Shown: positions 5,758-15,400 of the stretch, piece by piece
Layout: each line of letters opens with the position of its first letter
Numbering within the stretch: position 1 is the first letter of the stretch
Virus record (IMG/VR): IMGVR_UViG_3300027972_000002
Span: 1 to 44,908 of that record
DNA: 44,908 nucleotides
Reading direction: 5' to 3' (one strand)
Source: a virus
The notes under the pieces: model-generated
What the model was told of the DNA's origin: nothing
Database searches by the model: none
Seen by the model: only the letters and a program-made list of their open reading frames with translations
Translations under genes and position numbers: made by a program

Positions 5758-6123
5758 TTTAACAAGAGAGTTTCTACCAAGAAAACTGGCGGCACTAAAC
5801 ACGACACTGACAAAGCAGCTAAACCCTCACTGTCACTACTGCCAACACAGCCGCTACTGGAAATAGCGCGAGTGCTGGATTTTGGTGCAGCTAAATACGC
5901 TGCTCATAACTGGCGCGCTGGTATTGATAACAGCCGCTTACTTGATGCTGCACTACGTCACATACTTGCTAACAATGAAGGTGAGACACTTGATCCGGAG
6001 TCTGGATTGAATCACTTAGCTCATGCTGGCTGCATGATTCTGTTTGCTCTTGAGCAGCAGTTGAGAGCTACAGCCTATGCAGATTTTGATAACAGATTCA
6101 GAGCTGATGAGCTGGAAGCCTGA
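5752..6123 (+). CDS. dATP/dGTP diphosphohydrolase N-terminal-like protein (DUF5664 type)
   Basis: 123 aa. The pattern 'D..K..LSLLP..PLLEIARVLDFGAAKY', then 'NWR.G', 'DAALRHI', 'DPESGLNHLAHAGCMILFAL' is that of the phage dATP/dGTP diphosphohydrolase N-terminal family (formerly DUF5664), an all-helical, MazG-related fold. These proteins are thought to hydrolyse or bind deoxynucleotides. Start follows GGAG. Together with the MazG-like gene at 11178 it suggests adjustment of the nucleotide pool. No PurZ-like gene is present, so there is no sign of a 2-aminoadenine genome. Confidence 0.82.
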   Translation: MAFNKRVSTKKTGGTKHDTDKAAKPSLSLLPTQPLLEIARVLDFGAAKYAAHNWRAGIDNSRLLDAALRHILANNEGETLDPESGLNHLAHAGCMILFALEQQLRATAYADFDNRFRADELEA

Positions 6124-6141
6124 TAATTGGGAGACTTTATT

Positions 6142-6468
6142 ATGGCAATAACACATAAGAGTAGTATTCCTTACGACCTACAGCCTTATAAGGTTCCTAT
6201 AATCGGCAGGGACTTGGATGATTATGGTATGCGCGGTAATCCAAACCTGCGGGAGTCACTGTATAAGCTAAATCAGACTGAGTGCATAGAGAAGATAGTG
6301 CGGCTTGAGCATGAAGTTAACAGGCTGCATTCAGAATTAAGTAACGCTCATAATGCAACTAGAGTTATAACCGCTATGAGAGAGAATTTAACTGGTCAGG
6401 GCGTGCGAGCTAAGCCATTGGTAACAGACTCAAGGATTGACAAGCTCTTACTGCTAATACCAAATTAA
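6142..6468 (+). CDS. Coiled-coil protein of unknown function (108 aa)
   Basis: Start ATG 6142 lies 8 bases after GGGAG; an in-frame TTG at 6127 is less likely. The N-terminal 40 residues are Pro/Tyr/Arg-rich, followed by a heptad-like helix (about 55-80: CIEKIVRLEHEVNRLHSELS) and a Leu-rich C-terminus. No known family. Followed by a 57-bp spacer. Confidence 0.78.
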   Translation: MAITHKSSIPYDLQPYKVPIIGRDLDDYGMRGNPNLRESLYKLNQTECIEKIVRLEHEVNRLHSELSNAHNATRVITAMRENLTGQGVRAKPLVTDSRIDKLLLLIPN

Positions 6469-6525
6469 CCGCAATACATTGTAACACAACTTCGTAATAC
6501 CAAACTAACCACTAAGGAGAATCAA

Positions 6526-6825
6526 ATGTCATTTAATATCAAACCTTTCAAAGACCTCGTAGCACTTAGCAAAGAAAAGCTGGATGAAGCTCTTATCCCA
6601 CTGCGTGTTCGCGCTGCTAAAGCTAAGGCTGAAGGCGAAGTAATTAAGCTGGAAGAGCAGTTGATTAAGCTGGAGACAGACATTAACACACTCTGCGCCC
6701 AGAAAGAATTAGATTTTAACAGCATCACAAACACCATTGACACCTATGAATTGACTGAGCGCCGCCTTACTCAGATTAAGAAATTGGTGGATAATTTGTT
6801 TCCTGCAGCATCTGCTGCACAATAA
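6526..6825 (+). CDS. Coiled-coil protein of unknown function (99 aa)
   Basis: ATG with AAGGAG 8 bases upstream. Nearly the whole protein is helical with alternating charges and Leu/Ile heptads (residues 15-95), ending PAASAAQ. It resembles short phage coiled-coil proteins that lie beside SSB genes, but no function can be given. A 112-bp spacer follows before the SSB-like gene; I see only a weak inverted repeat there. Confidence 0.78.
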   Translation: MSFNIKPFKDLVALSKEKLDEALIPLRVRAAKAKAEGEVIKLEEQLIKLETDINTLCAQKELDFNSITNTIDTYELTERRLTQIKKLVDNLFPAASAAQ

Positions 6826-6937
6826 TTCGAGGCAACTCAAATAGGCGAGTCGTAGCTGATCATATAAGCGACACTAGTAGCAATGTAACACCTTAACTTA
6901 AATACTTAACCTAAACTTTAAAGAAAGAAAACATATC

Positions 6938-7372
6938 ATGAACGATAATATCTCAAGCCTTCTTGACGCTAACTTGGATGACCTTGCTGACTTGCCAGAA
7001 TTTGTTGTGCCGCCAGCAGGTGCTTACAATGCAACAATTATCAGTATTGAAGAAAAGAAAATCGGTGAGCATCCAGCTGTTGAAATGAAATTCAAGCTGA
7101 ATGAAACACGGGAACTGGCCTCTGCTACTGATGCTCCTGTTGCTCCTGGTACTGAGTGCTCTGTAAGTTTCATGCTGGACAATGAGTTTGGTGTTGGCGG
7201 TATGAAAGCTGCATTGGCTCCACTGAAAGCAGCTTTTGGAACTGGCAGCGCCCGTGAAACTATGGAAGCAGCTCGCGGTGCTGGCATCATGCTGGTTACA
7301 AAGGTTCGTAACGGTAAAGGTGACAACGCTGATAAGAAGTATCTTGGCGTACATAAGATAGAAGTACTGTAA
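6938..7372 (+). CDS. Putative single-stranded DNA-binding protein
   Basis: 144 aa, behind AAAGAAAG. An acidic N-terminus (residues 1-22) precedes a beta-rich body: GAYNATIISIEEKKI, AVEMKFKLNETREL, ECSVSFMLD, GIMLVTKVRNGK and KYLGVHKIEVL, consistent with an OB-fold. Its place between Sak4 and PolA is where phage SSBs usually lie in this gene order. The classical acidic C-terminal tail is absent. Identification is by fold pattern and context, not by a diagnostic motif. Confidence 0.6.
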   Translation: MNDNISSLLDANLDDLADLPEFVVPPAGAYNATIISIEEKKIGEHPAVEMKFKLNETRELASATDAPVAPGTECSVSFMLDNEFGVGGMKAALAPLKAAFGTGSARETMEAARGAGIMLVTKVRNGKGDNADKKYLGVHKIEVL

Positions 7373-7394
7373 CACTGCAAGTGCTGTAATGCTT

Positions 7395-7426
7395 ATGGCA
7401 TTTTATGTTAACTCATGAGATGCCAT
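7395..7426 (+). other. Hairpin between SSB-like gene and polymerase gene
   Basis: ATGGCAT (7395-7401) pairs with ATGCCAT (7420-7426) around an 18-nt loop. No T-tract follows, so it is not a typical terminator; it may be a processing or pausing element ahead of the polymerase gene (7456), which has no clear Shine-Dalgarno sequence. Confidence 0.4.
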
Positions 7427-7455
7427 TCACATAACCACTACTAGGCCCATATAAT

Positions 7456-9711
7456 ATGAATCTACTATTTCTTGGCACTGAGCAAGACAAGCCCTATCTG
7501 CATAAGCTCAAGCCAATAATAGGTGTGAGTAATCATTGCAAGGTGATACTTACTAAGGCTACTACGCTATTCGAGATCACAACTTATTGCAAACTCCATA
7601 ATATTACTGGAGTTATCTGCACTCAGCCACAATTAATTGAGAAATTAACTGGAGAAGATTATGGAAATAAAGCCCCAAGTCTCGACAATTATGCAGGCTC
7701 TTTCTTCCAAAGAGGTGAGATTCAATGGGTGCTGGTGCATCCTTTGGCTCATACTATTACTGTCCCTTTCGGATCTTTTCTCTTAGCTCGCTACATCTCC
7801 AAGTTAATCGCACCTGAGAAATGGTACACTAGCACTGAGTTTAGCTGGGAGATAGTTAATGAATCAACTGTAGGAGCTATATATGAAAGATTTAAAGCAG
7901 CAACTCTACTCGCAGTGGATATTGAAACCATTAAGGATCCTCTCAGTATTACTTGTGTTGGCTACTGCGCTCTGTTTGTTTCTGCTGATGGACGCCTTAG
8001 TTCTCATAGCATCGTTATTCCATTTAGCTCCGAATATCTGCTCACATGGGTTGATAAATTTAACAGCTTGGGTGGAGGCAAGATTACACAAAACGGTAAG
8101 TACGATGTTAGTCACCTTACGAGATATGGACTCCCAATAGAGAATTGGTATTGGGATACAGCTACAGCTATGCACTGCTGGTTTAGTGAATTGCCAAAAG
8201 ACTTAGGATTCATTAACGCATTTATGGTGCGTGATGCAAGATACTGGAAACATGAGGCAGAAGCCTCTCAGAATTTAGAAGAATACTATCTCTACAATGC
8301 CAAGGATACTCATAACACACTTAATGCTATGATAGCTTGGTTGCTAGAAGCGCCTGCTTGGGCAAAGAGTAACTATCTGCAAGAGTTCCCGCTGTTATTT
8401 CCTTGCCACCTTAGTGAGATGACAGGACTTAAGCGCGATATGGCTAGGCAAGCAGCTCAAGTAACTAAGCTAGAAGGTAGAATCGCTACTAGGCAGCTAG
8501 GGCTTGAGGCTATGACTGTGCCAAGATTCAATCCTAATAGCCCGAAGCAAGTATTGCAATTACTTAAAGCTCTTGGCTGTGGTGATCTTACTAGCAGCGA
8601 CGAGACTAATCTTAAAAAGGCTATGCACCGCCACCCACTTAACACTAGAATATTAGGAGAGATACTTGAAATCAGAGGAGATAGAAAGCTGGTTAGCACA
8701 TATTTCGGTAAGGATTTTGGTACTGCTGGCCATGAGCGCGTTCTTTACAGTCTTAATCCTCACGGCACTGATACTGGCAGATTAGCCAGTAGAGAGCACC
8801 ACTTTTGGTGTGGGCTGCAGCTGCAAAATATTCCTAGAGGTGATGAGGTTAAATGCACCTTAATGGCTGATGATGGTTTCTTTATGGGAGAGGCAGATTA
8901 TGCTCAAGCGGAGTCAAGGGATACGGCTTATATCACTGGAGATACTAATCTTATTAATGCTGTGGAAGGTACTAGAGATTTTCACAGTGTTAATGCCAGC
9001 GCATTTTTCGGCGTGCCCTATGAGTCAATATATAGAGATGCCACGCCAGAATACTGGGATGCCACCTCAGAGGTGTTAGTCCCTGCTAAGGGCAATAAGA
9101 TACTAGATAAAGCCTTGCGTGATCTTAGCAAGAGAACTAATCACGGAGCCAATTACTGCATGGGTGAAGCTATTATGCTAGAAACCATGGGTATTGAGAA
9201 GGTACTGGAAGCTCAGAGATTACTTGGACTTCCTAAATACTTCAGCCCAATTCAAGTAACAGGCCATCTCTTAGCAGTATTCGCTAAGACTTATCCAGTA
9301 GTAGCCAGAGATTATCCTGAGTGGGTAGTTGCTACAATAGCTGCAAAGCATATGCTGGTAGGTGCAACTGGCTGGACTAGATATTGCTTTAAGAATCCAG
9401 CTCAAGATAAGCGCGCTAAGAATGCTTATGTAGCTCATAACCCGCAGAGTCTTAATGCTATGACACTTAATATAGCCTTTAAGCGCGTGTTTTATGAGGT
9501 GTGGTTGCCTAATCAGCGCGATTTTAAACTCTATGGCCAGATTCATGACTCAATTCTATTCGGCTATCGCATAGGTTTTGAGCATTTAGCTCAGGAAGTT
9601 AAACGCTGCATGGAATTTGTAGTACCAGTTACAGATATTAAGGGAATCACGAGAGACTTACTTGTGCCTGTGGATTTAAACATAGGCTTAACCAGATGGA
9701 GTGGAGAATAA
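7456..9711 (+). CDS. polA: Family A DNA polymerase with 3'-5' exonuclease domain
   Basis: 751 aa. The exonuclease domain has D155-x-E157 (AVDIETIKD), NGKYDVSHL, and the third motif YYLYNAKDT near residues 275-282. The polymerase domain has TGRLASR...LQNIPRG, motif A (DYAQAESR, D481), motif B (R555...K559...H563-G...Y567) and motif C (HDS, 697-699). No 5'-3' exonuclease domain is present. Two active-site positions are unusual: the O-helix residue equivalent to Phe762 of E. coli Pol I is His563, and motif C ends in Ser instead of Glu. This is the replicative polymerase. It overlaps or abuts the next small gene. Confidence 0.93.
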   Translation: MNLLFLGTEQDKPYLHKLKPIIGVSNHCKVILTKATTLFEITTYCKLHNITGVICTQPQLIEKLTGEDYGNKAPSLDNYAGSFFQRGEIQWVLVHPLAHTITVPFGSFLLARYISKLIAPEKWYTSTEFSWEIVNESTVGAIYERFKAATLLAVDIETIKDPLSITCVGYCALFVSADGRLSSHSIVIPFSSEYLLTWVDKFNSLGGGKITQNGKYDVSHLTRYGLPIENWYWDTATAMHCWFSELPKDLGFINAFMVRDARYWKHEAEASQNLEEYYLYNAKDTHNTLNAMIAWLLEAPAWAKSNYLQEFPLLFPCHLSEMTGLKRDMARQAAQVTKLEGRIATRQLGLEAMTVPRFNPNSPKQVLQLLKALGCGDLTSSDETNLKKAMHRHPLNTRILGEILEIRGDRKLVSTYFGKDFGTAGHERVLYSLNPHGTDTGRLASREHHFWCGLQLQNIPRGDEVKCTLMADDGFFMGEADYAQAESRDTAYITGDTNLINAVEGTRDFHSVNASAFFGVPYESIYRDATPEYWDATSEVLVPAKGNKILDKALRDLSKRTNHGANYCMGEAIMLETMGIEKVLEAQRLLGLPKYFSPIQVTGHLLAVFAKTYPVVARDYPEWVVATIAAKHMLVGATGWTRYCFKNPAQDKRAKNAYVAHNPQSLNAMTLNIAFKRVFYEVWLPNQRDFKLYGQIHDSILFGYRIGFEHLAQEVKRCMEFVVPVTDIKGITRDLLVPVDLNIGLTRWSGE

Positions 9712-9712
9712 T

Positions 9713-9886
9713 ATGGAGTACATTAGAACTATTCACAATCGAGGCTCTGTGTTATTTTTAGAGTCTCCGGAGGAGTTACATGAATTCAAACAGCTAGTAG
9801 CTAGAGCTGTAAATACTTGGGAACAAGCTCCTCAGTGGGCTAAAGACCTTAACGATACACTGCAAAACAATCCGATAATTACTTAA
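9713..9886 (+). CDS. Small protein of unknown function (57 aa)
   Basis: ATG 9713 lies one base after the polymerase stop, with GGAG inside the polymerase's last codons; a GTG at 9701 is a less likely start. Sequence: a short strand (residues 1-15) then a helix with two Trp residues (VNTWEQAPQWAKDLNDTL). Unknown; probably translationally coupled to polA. Confidence 0.7.
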   Translation: MEYIRTIHNRGSVLFLESPEELHEFKQLVARAVNTWEQAPQWAKDLNDTLQNNPIIT

Positions 9887-9901
9887 CTCTGATCCTAAGC
9901 T

Positions 9902-11176
9902 ATGTCTGATAATACAGAGGCACCAACTGACTTCTTTGCTCGATACCTAGACTATGTAGGCGAAACTGAGTGCCCTAATATATATCATCGCTGGAGTATA
10001 ATTACAGCAGTGGCAGCTTTGCTAGGGCGTAACTTCGGACTGCAGCACGGGCACTTTACTATATATCCTAATCTCTACGTGATGCTTATGGGAGAGCCGG
10101 GAGCTAGGAAGTCAACATCAATTAAGACAGTAAAGAAATTAGTACGGCGCGCTGGTTATAATACCATTGCGGCCGATAAGACAACTAAGGAGAAATTCTT
10201 ACTTGACTTAGCAGGTGAGGAGGATAATAGGGTAGCCAGCAATCCGGCTGACATCTTAGATAAAAATTTGTGGGGAGAAGATGATGTTAATAGCACTACA
10301 CGACCAGTTGCTGAGTGTTTTATCATGGCTGATGAGTGGAACGAATTCACTAGTTTGGGTAATATTGAATTCTATTCTATGCTTGGTAATCTTTGGGATT
10401 ACGATGGGATTTATCAAAATAGAATCAAAACAGGCACAAGTGTTAGCATTAATAACCCTACTATTTCTATCCTTGCTGGAAATACTGCTACTGGCTTTTC
10501 TCTCGCATTTCCTCTTGAAATTATAGGTCAAGGATTCTTCAGTAGACTTATACTGGTACATGGAGAAAGTACAGGGCGCAAAATTACATTCCCTAAGATG
10601 CCCTCTGAAGCAGCTACAGCAGCAATGGTTGATTATATGCAGCAGATAAGAATGAAGTGTCAGGGAGTTGCAACACTAGAACCTGATGCAGAGATACTGC
10701 TTGATAAGATATATAAGGAATTCGTAGGTTTTGATGACGTGAGATTCCATAGTTATCTTAATAGACGATTCAGCCAGCTTCTCAAGCTGTGTCTCATATG
10801 CTGTGCTACTAGGCTTAGTAAAGTAATATCTGCTAAGGATGTAGTGCTGGCTAATACAATGCTAACTCATACTGAACACAATATGCCTAAAGCATTAGGT
10901 GAATTCGGTAAGGGTAAGAATAGTGATGTGGCCAATAAGATTGTGGACATATTAATTAACGCAAATAAGGCAGTAACGTTTCCGAAACTGTGGGAACTTG
11001 TGGGTCATGATTTAGAGAAGCAGTTACAGCTGGGAGAAATTCTTAGCAATCTGCGAGCAGCTGGTAAGATTCAGCAAGTAGGTACTGGATTCTTATGTAA
11101 GAGAAAGGCTATAGTGGAGATAGTAAATGACACTGTAGATTACAGTTTATTAACTAAAGAAGAAAAGGGAATGTGA
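9902..11176 (+). CDS. DUF3987-type helicase / primase-helicase-like ATPase
   Basis: 424 aa. Walker A is GEPGARKS (64-71), preceded by the typical 'YPNLYVMLMGEPG'. The Walker B-like segment is 'CFIMADEWNEF', followed by a polar 'IYQNRIKTG' segment and 'PTISILAGNTATGF' (sensor-like). This matches DUF3987 proteins, regarded as phage or plasmid replicative helicases with or without a primase domain; no primase motif is visible here. The C-terminal 80 residues look like a winged helix. No separate DnaB or primase was recognised in the window, so this is the best candidate for the replicative helicase. Confidence 0.82.
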   Translation: MSDNTEAPTDFFARYLDYVGETECPNIYHRWSIITAVAALLGRNFGLQHGHFTIYPNLYVMLMGEPGARKSTSIKTVKKLVRRAGYNTIAADKTTKEKFLLDLAGEEDNRVASNPADILDKNLWGEDDVNSTTRPVAECFIMADEWNEFTSLGNIEFYSMLGNLWDYDGIYQNRIKTGTSVSINNPTISILAGNTATGFSLAFPLEIIGQGFFSRLILVHGESTGRKITFPKMPSEAATAAMVDYMQQIRMKCQGVATLEPDAEILLDKIYKEFVGFDDVRFHSYLNRRFSQLLKLCLICCATRLSKVISAKDVVLANTMLTHTEHNMPKALGEFGKGKNSDVANKIVDILINANKAVTFPKLWELVGHDLEKQLQLGEILSNLRAAGKIQQVGTGFLCKRKAIVEIVNDTVDYSLLTKEEKGM

Positions 11177-11177
11177 T

Positions 11178-11558
11178 ATGAGCACCGATACACTTAACAC
11201 CGCTGATGTGGAGCATCAAAGTTTGGTAAGACACTTAACCAAGAGTGGGTCAGATATACTTAGCAAGCTACTAGCATCCGAATGCCATCTTATCCATATG
11301 GCTATGGGCATTAGCGGTGAGAGCGGTGAATTGCTGGATGCAATTAAGAAGCATACAATATATGGTAAGGAACTTGATCTGGAAAATGTGATTGAGGAAC
11401 TTGGTGATATTGAGTTCTATATGGAAGGCTTGAGAGCATCCTTAGGAATCACACGCGGTCAAGTATTACGGGCTAACACGGCTAAGTTGCTTAAGAGATA
11501 TAGCAAGGGCAGCTATAGTAATGAGGCAGCGATTGCCAGAGAGGATAAAATATCATGA
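11178..11558 (+). CDS. MazG-like nucleoside triphosphate pyrophosphohydrolase
   Basis: 126 aa, starting one base after the helicase stop. It shows the all-alpha NTP pyrophosphatase metal motif: E-x2-E in SGESGELLDAI and E-x2-D in VIEELGDIEFYM, separated by about 20 residues, then the usual 'VLRANTAKLLKRY'. These enzymes hydrolyse (d)NTPs to (d)NMP and PPi; in phages they may clear alarmones or rebalance nucleotides. It overlaps the next gene by ATGA. Confidence 0.88.
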   Translation: MSTDTLNTADVEHQSLVRHLTKSGSDILSKLLASECHLIHMAMGISGESGELLDAIKKHTIYGKELDLENVIEELGDIEFYMEGLRASLGITRGQVLRANTAKLLKRYSKGSYSNEAAIAREDKIS

Positions 11559-12142
11559 GCTTAGCAAATCTTGCAGGAGATATAGCTCTGGATTTAGAGA
11601 CTACGGGTGTAGATCCAGGCTGCAGCGTTCTTAGTATCGGTGCAGCTACTGTTGATGGCCTTGACTCTTTCTATGTAGGGATCACATTAAGTAGCAATCA
11701 CGTAGAAGGCTTATGGGATAACGAGTCAACACTGGACTGGTGGCGTAAGCAAGATAAAGTCGCTAAGTTGGAAGCATTCACAGGCCGTGAGACTCTAAGA
11801 GTAGCGCTGCACAATTTTGCAGATTGGCTGGAGTATATCTCAGCTAAGCATAACAGGCCAGTAAATATCTGGGGTAATGGTGCGGGTTTTGATCTGCCAA
11901 TTTTAGCTGCTGCTTACAAGGCCTGTGAATTCCATCGACCTTGGGAGTATAAGCAAGAGCGCTGCTTCAGAACAGTTAAAGCACTATTTCCACAAGTAGC
12001 TGCACCTGCATTTGTTGGTACTCCGCACATTGCTATAAATGACGCAGCGCACGAAGCCCGGCATCTTGCTCTTATATTGGAGTATATGGCTAAGATTGAC
12101 TCTCACTATAATGACGGAAAGGTGGCTAAGAATGTATCATGA
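11555..12142 (+). CDS. DEDDh 3'-5' exonuclease (Rv2179c/DnaQ-like)
   Basis: 195 aa. Catalytic motifs are intact: D13-x-E15 in ALDLETTG, D113 in GNGAGFDLPIL, and H158-x4-D163 in HIAIND. The segments STLDWWRKQ and 'IWGNGAGFD' with 'RCFRTVK' match the Rv2179c-like exoribonuclease family (formerly DUF5051). It likely trims RNA or DNA 3' ends. Start overlaps the MazG-like gene by 4 bases. It is separate from the polymerase's own proofreading domain. Confidence 0.87.
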   Translation: MSLANLAGDIALDLETTGVDPGCSVLSIGAATVDGLDSFYVGITLSSNHVEGLWDNESTLDWWRKQDKVAKLEAFTGRETLRVALHNFADWLEYISAKHNRPVNIWGNGAGFDLPILAAAYKACEFHRPWEYKQERCFRTVKALFPQVAAPAFVGTPHIAINDAAHEARHLALILEYMAKIDSHYNDGKVAKNVS

Positions 12143-12398
12143 AATGTTCCCGCCAGAGATACTGGCAATGCAAGAAGAGATTCAGATGCACCCAGCCCTT
12201 CTTAGCAATCTTCTCCAGATGCCGCCTAATAGCGCACTTGAGGATAAGATGGGCGAGGTAGCTGCATTTGTTGGTATTATCCTTGACGGCTATTACGGTA
12301 ATGATGAGATACTGGAATTAGCGGAAGAGATTACTAAGCGATTGCGAGCTGCAAGAGTTGAATTGATTCTGGAAATTAACGCAAGTAAGATTAATTAA
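12132..12398 (+). CDS. Small helical acidic protein (88 aa), last gene of the operon
   Basis: I choose ATG 12132, which has AAGGTGG upstream and overlaps the exonuclease end by 11 bases; longer in-frame readings run entirely inside the exonuclease gene. The product is helical with Leu/Met-rich and Glu-rich faces. Function unknown. A bidirectional terminator follows 22 bases later. Confidence 0.75.
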   Translation: MYHEMFPPEILAMQEEIQMHPALLSNLLQMPPNSALEDKMGEVAAFVGIILDGYYGNDEILELAEEITKRLRAARVELILEINASKIN

Positions 12399-12420
12399 GT
12401 CAGCAATAGCCGCACAAAAG

Positions 12421-12454
12421 AAAACTCCCTAACTGTAATAGCTAGGGAGTTTTT
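12421..12454. terminator. Bidirectional intrinsic terminator between convergent operons
   Basis: AAAACTCCCTA (12421-12431) pairs with TAGGGAGTTTT (12443-12453), an 11-bp stem with an 11-nt loop. The plus strand continues with T, and the minus strand continues with a T-rich tract (complement of AAAAG). It serves both the rightward replication operon (ending 12398) and the leftward late operon (ending 12486). Confidence 0.88.
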
Positions 12455-12485
12455 GCTTTACAGCCGCAACTACATCTATATCATA

Positions 12486-15400
12486 TCACTCTTCTGCTGG
12501 AGTATTCATCATATCCTGCAACTCATAACCTCCCATCATCTTCTGAATATACTCATTGCCAGGATTACTAGTGTCATTAATCATCTGGTTCACCTTACTC
12601 CTATTAGCTCCCAGAATCTGCTTGTGATAGTAAGCATTAAAGTTCTGTTGATTACCTCCAGCTTTAGCATACTCATGAATGAATCCAGAGATCTGATCTG
12701 CATCTGGCACATTACCGCCAACTACACTTACCTTAATAGCCTCGCCAAGATTCGCCAGCTGTCTCTTACTTGCAGCCTTATATACTTGAGTTCTTTGAAT
12801 CGCGTCAAGAGCTACAGCTTCATCAAGAGGCTTAGCACCAGCAAGTCTGGAAGCAGTCATAATAGAAAATAACTCATTCTCCATCACAATGTTACCAGCA
12901 TTGTCAGTACTAAATACAGTGCCTCTATCTGATACTGTAGACTGCATTACTTGAGCAAATCCAGCCAGCGGCCTAGAGATACCACTGTGTTCTACACCTT
13001 GCAGGAAACTACTCCATACATCCGCGCCCTTATTAATCTTCTGAGTTGTATCCCAGATACTACCAAAGAACTTAGATGTAGCACCCACAACTGGCACGTC
13101 AGCAAAGCTAGTTGGTATCACAGTTACCTGCCTTGGGTTAATATCCCCGCGGCTATACAAGTTCACCTTAGCGTCTGGGTGTAGCATGAAATTACTTGCG
13201 GCTCCGTACATAAGCCAATCAGCAGCCTCCTTGCCAGCAGTATCATACACGCTATACACTATATCCTTATGGCTAGTGTTACCAGCTGCATTACCTACAA
13301 GATAATTATTCACTGCATTAAAAGCTGGCAAGCCATTCAGCCCGTATATACTACCTTGCAGGCCCAGCAGTGTAGCTACAGATTTTCTGTCACCTTCACC
13401 TACATATCTCAGCATCTGCTGAATCATGTTAAATTGATAAGTTTGGAATAAGCCGATAGCCTGACCTATTGGGCCTCTGAACATAAGTGGCCGCTGAGAT
13501 GCCAGTGATACTCCCTGAGTCCTATTCACGAATGTATTAATTACACTATTCTGTAATTCAGGAAGCAGCTTACCTTGAGCTATAGCTATGTCAGATATTT
13601 GCATAGCAGTGTGAGCAGACACGAATCTATTCATCTCCTCAGCAAAGCTATTACCACTAAACTTCTCAGCTTTCTCGCCAAAAGTCTTAGCAGCTGCAAA
13701 TGCTTTAGAGAGTCTAGTATCTAAATCAGCAGCTTTCTCTCCACCTCGCAGTGTTAAGTTATCCGCCATAAGTCTCAGCTGATCTGTATAACTTGGCAGC
13801 AATCCCATATTTTTGAATCTGCTGTATAGGGCACCGCCATCAGAGCCGCCCACAATCTTATCCCACCAAGCTGCATACGCATTACTTGCTATCTTGCTTG
13901 GAGATACCAGTTTGCTTGCAGTACCTGGAACTGTCACGTGTACAGCTGCGCTCATAACTGCTGCACCTTCACCGCCGCCTTTCATTACATCCTTAATAAG
14001 TCTTGGAAGCTCTGTGCCATATAACACAGCGTGGCCAATTCCGTTATTAATAGCATTCATTGGGTCAGAGCGCAGCATAGTAAATGATAGCAGCGAGTTA
14101 GCGCCGCGTATGAATCTGCTAAGAGCTTCTTTTGGCGCTGTATGATTAGCCAGTGCATAAGTTGCTGCATCAGTATAAGCTGCACAGCCGATACTTTGCA
14201 ATTCCTTATTCAGCACTTCTAACTCAGCAGGGGATTTAAGACCCTTAAATGTGTCATCCAGCTTACTAACAGCTTTACTTACACCAGTCTCTGCCAGCCT
14301 ATTTACTGCGCTCCAGATAGGTGTGCTACCTTCACGAGATACATCCATAGCAGTTCTGATATAATCGCTATATGGATTAGCAGTTGTGACCTTACCTATA
14401 TCACTTACGTAACCTTTGCGGCTAGTCTCAGCTAAGCTATACTGCTCACCTTGTCTGCGCAGTTCTGCAAACTCACTGCTATATCTTAGTTCCAGCATGT
14501 CTCTAGCTAAGCCAGCATCTTGCTTCTGTCTCCAGCCCATGAGATCATCCCATAGTTTCTTCTCATCAGTTACAGCATAAAATGGCGCACTTGCTCCACT
14601 CTTCCTGAGAGCTGTATCAATATAGTTTTCATTAATACCAAGATCATAATCATAATCTTTCATAGCCTTGTGCCAGCGCTCACTCTGATCTTTATAGATT
14701 ACTTTAAGGCCCGTATCTGTTGGCACCTTATTAGCAAGTCCTTCAAGTTCAGCTGCTGTGTTAGCATGTATCATACTGATATGGCCAGTACTTGTGAGTG
14801 AGTCATCCACCACAAATGCGAAGTGTGGATACGATCTGCTATCTACGGGAGGAACATAAAATACTTCGTCAAGCCCACGATTAACTTCCAGACCCTGACT
14901 AGCTCTGAGATTGCCAATATGACCTCTGTGTGTTTTATGGTAAGTGTTCCACTCAGTAGCGAATTCTCTCATACCTTCAGACTCAAGAGATATGCGCACC
15001 GGAGCTTTAGCATCCTCGAATATTGGCTTAGCTACTTTAGCCGCGTCTGCACCTCCTGCAATCTCTGCCTCATAGCGAGCCTGCTTAATATTCACAAGCT
15101 CATTACCCACAAGAGTATACTTTTCTGGGGTCATTCTTAATTGCTGTACGGTTTTCCACAGCTCAGTACCAGCTGCTTTATCTGTTAGAATCTTATGACC
15201 GCTCGGAGCGAAAGTAGTGGCGAGATTATCAGCCTTAGTCTTAATATGATTGCTCATAACTGTGCCAATTTGCTGCATGAGTGATGCCAGTGTATTATAG
15301 TCACCATTCTGGGAACTTATAATACTGCCGCCCACACTCTGCCTATTAGCACCTACTAGGATATGACCAGGAATTTCTGGCACTAACTGCGCTCTTGTGG

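Noticed and set aside
5752-11558. 2-aminoadenine (Z) genome pathway
   Set aside because: A MazG-like and a DUF5664-like protein are present, but no PurZ (adenylosuccinate synthetase-like) gene and no HD-type DatZ were found.
11555-12142. Inactive exonuclease (first alignment suggested loss of the motif III His and Asp)
   Set aside because: Re-alignment shows HIAIND as an intact H-x4-D motif (H158, D163), so the active site is complete.
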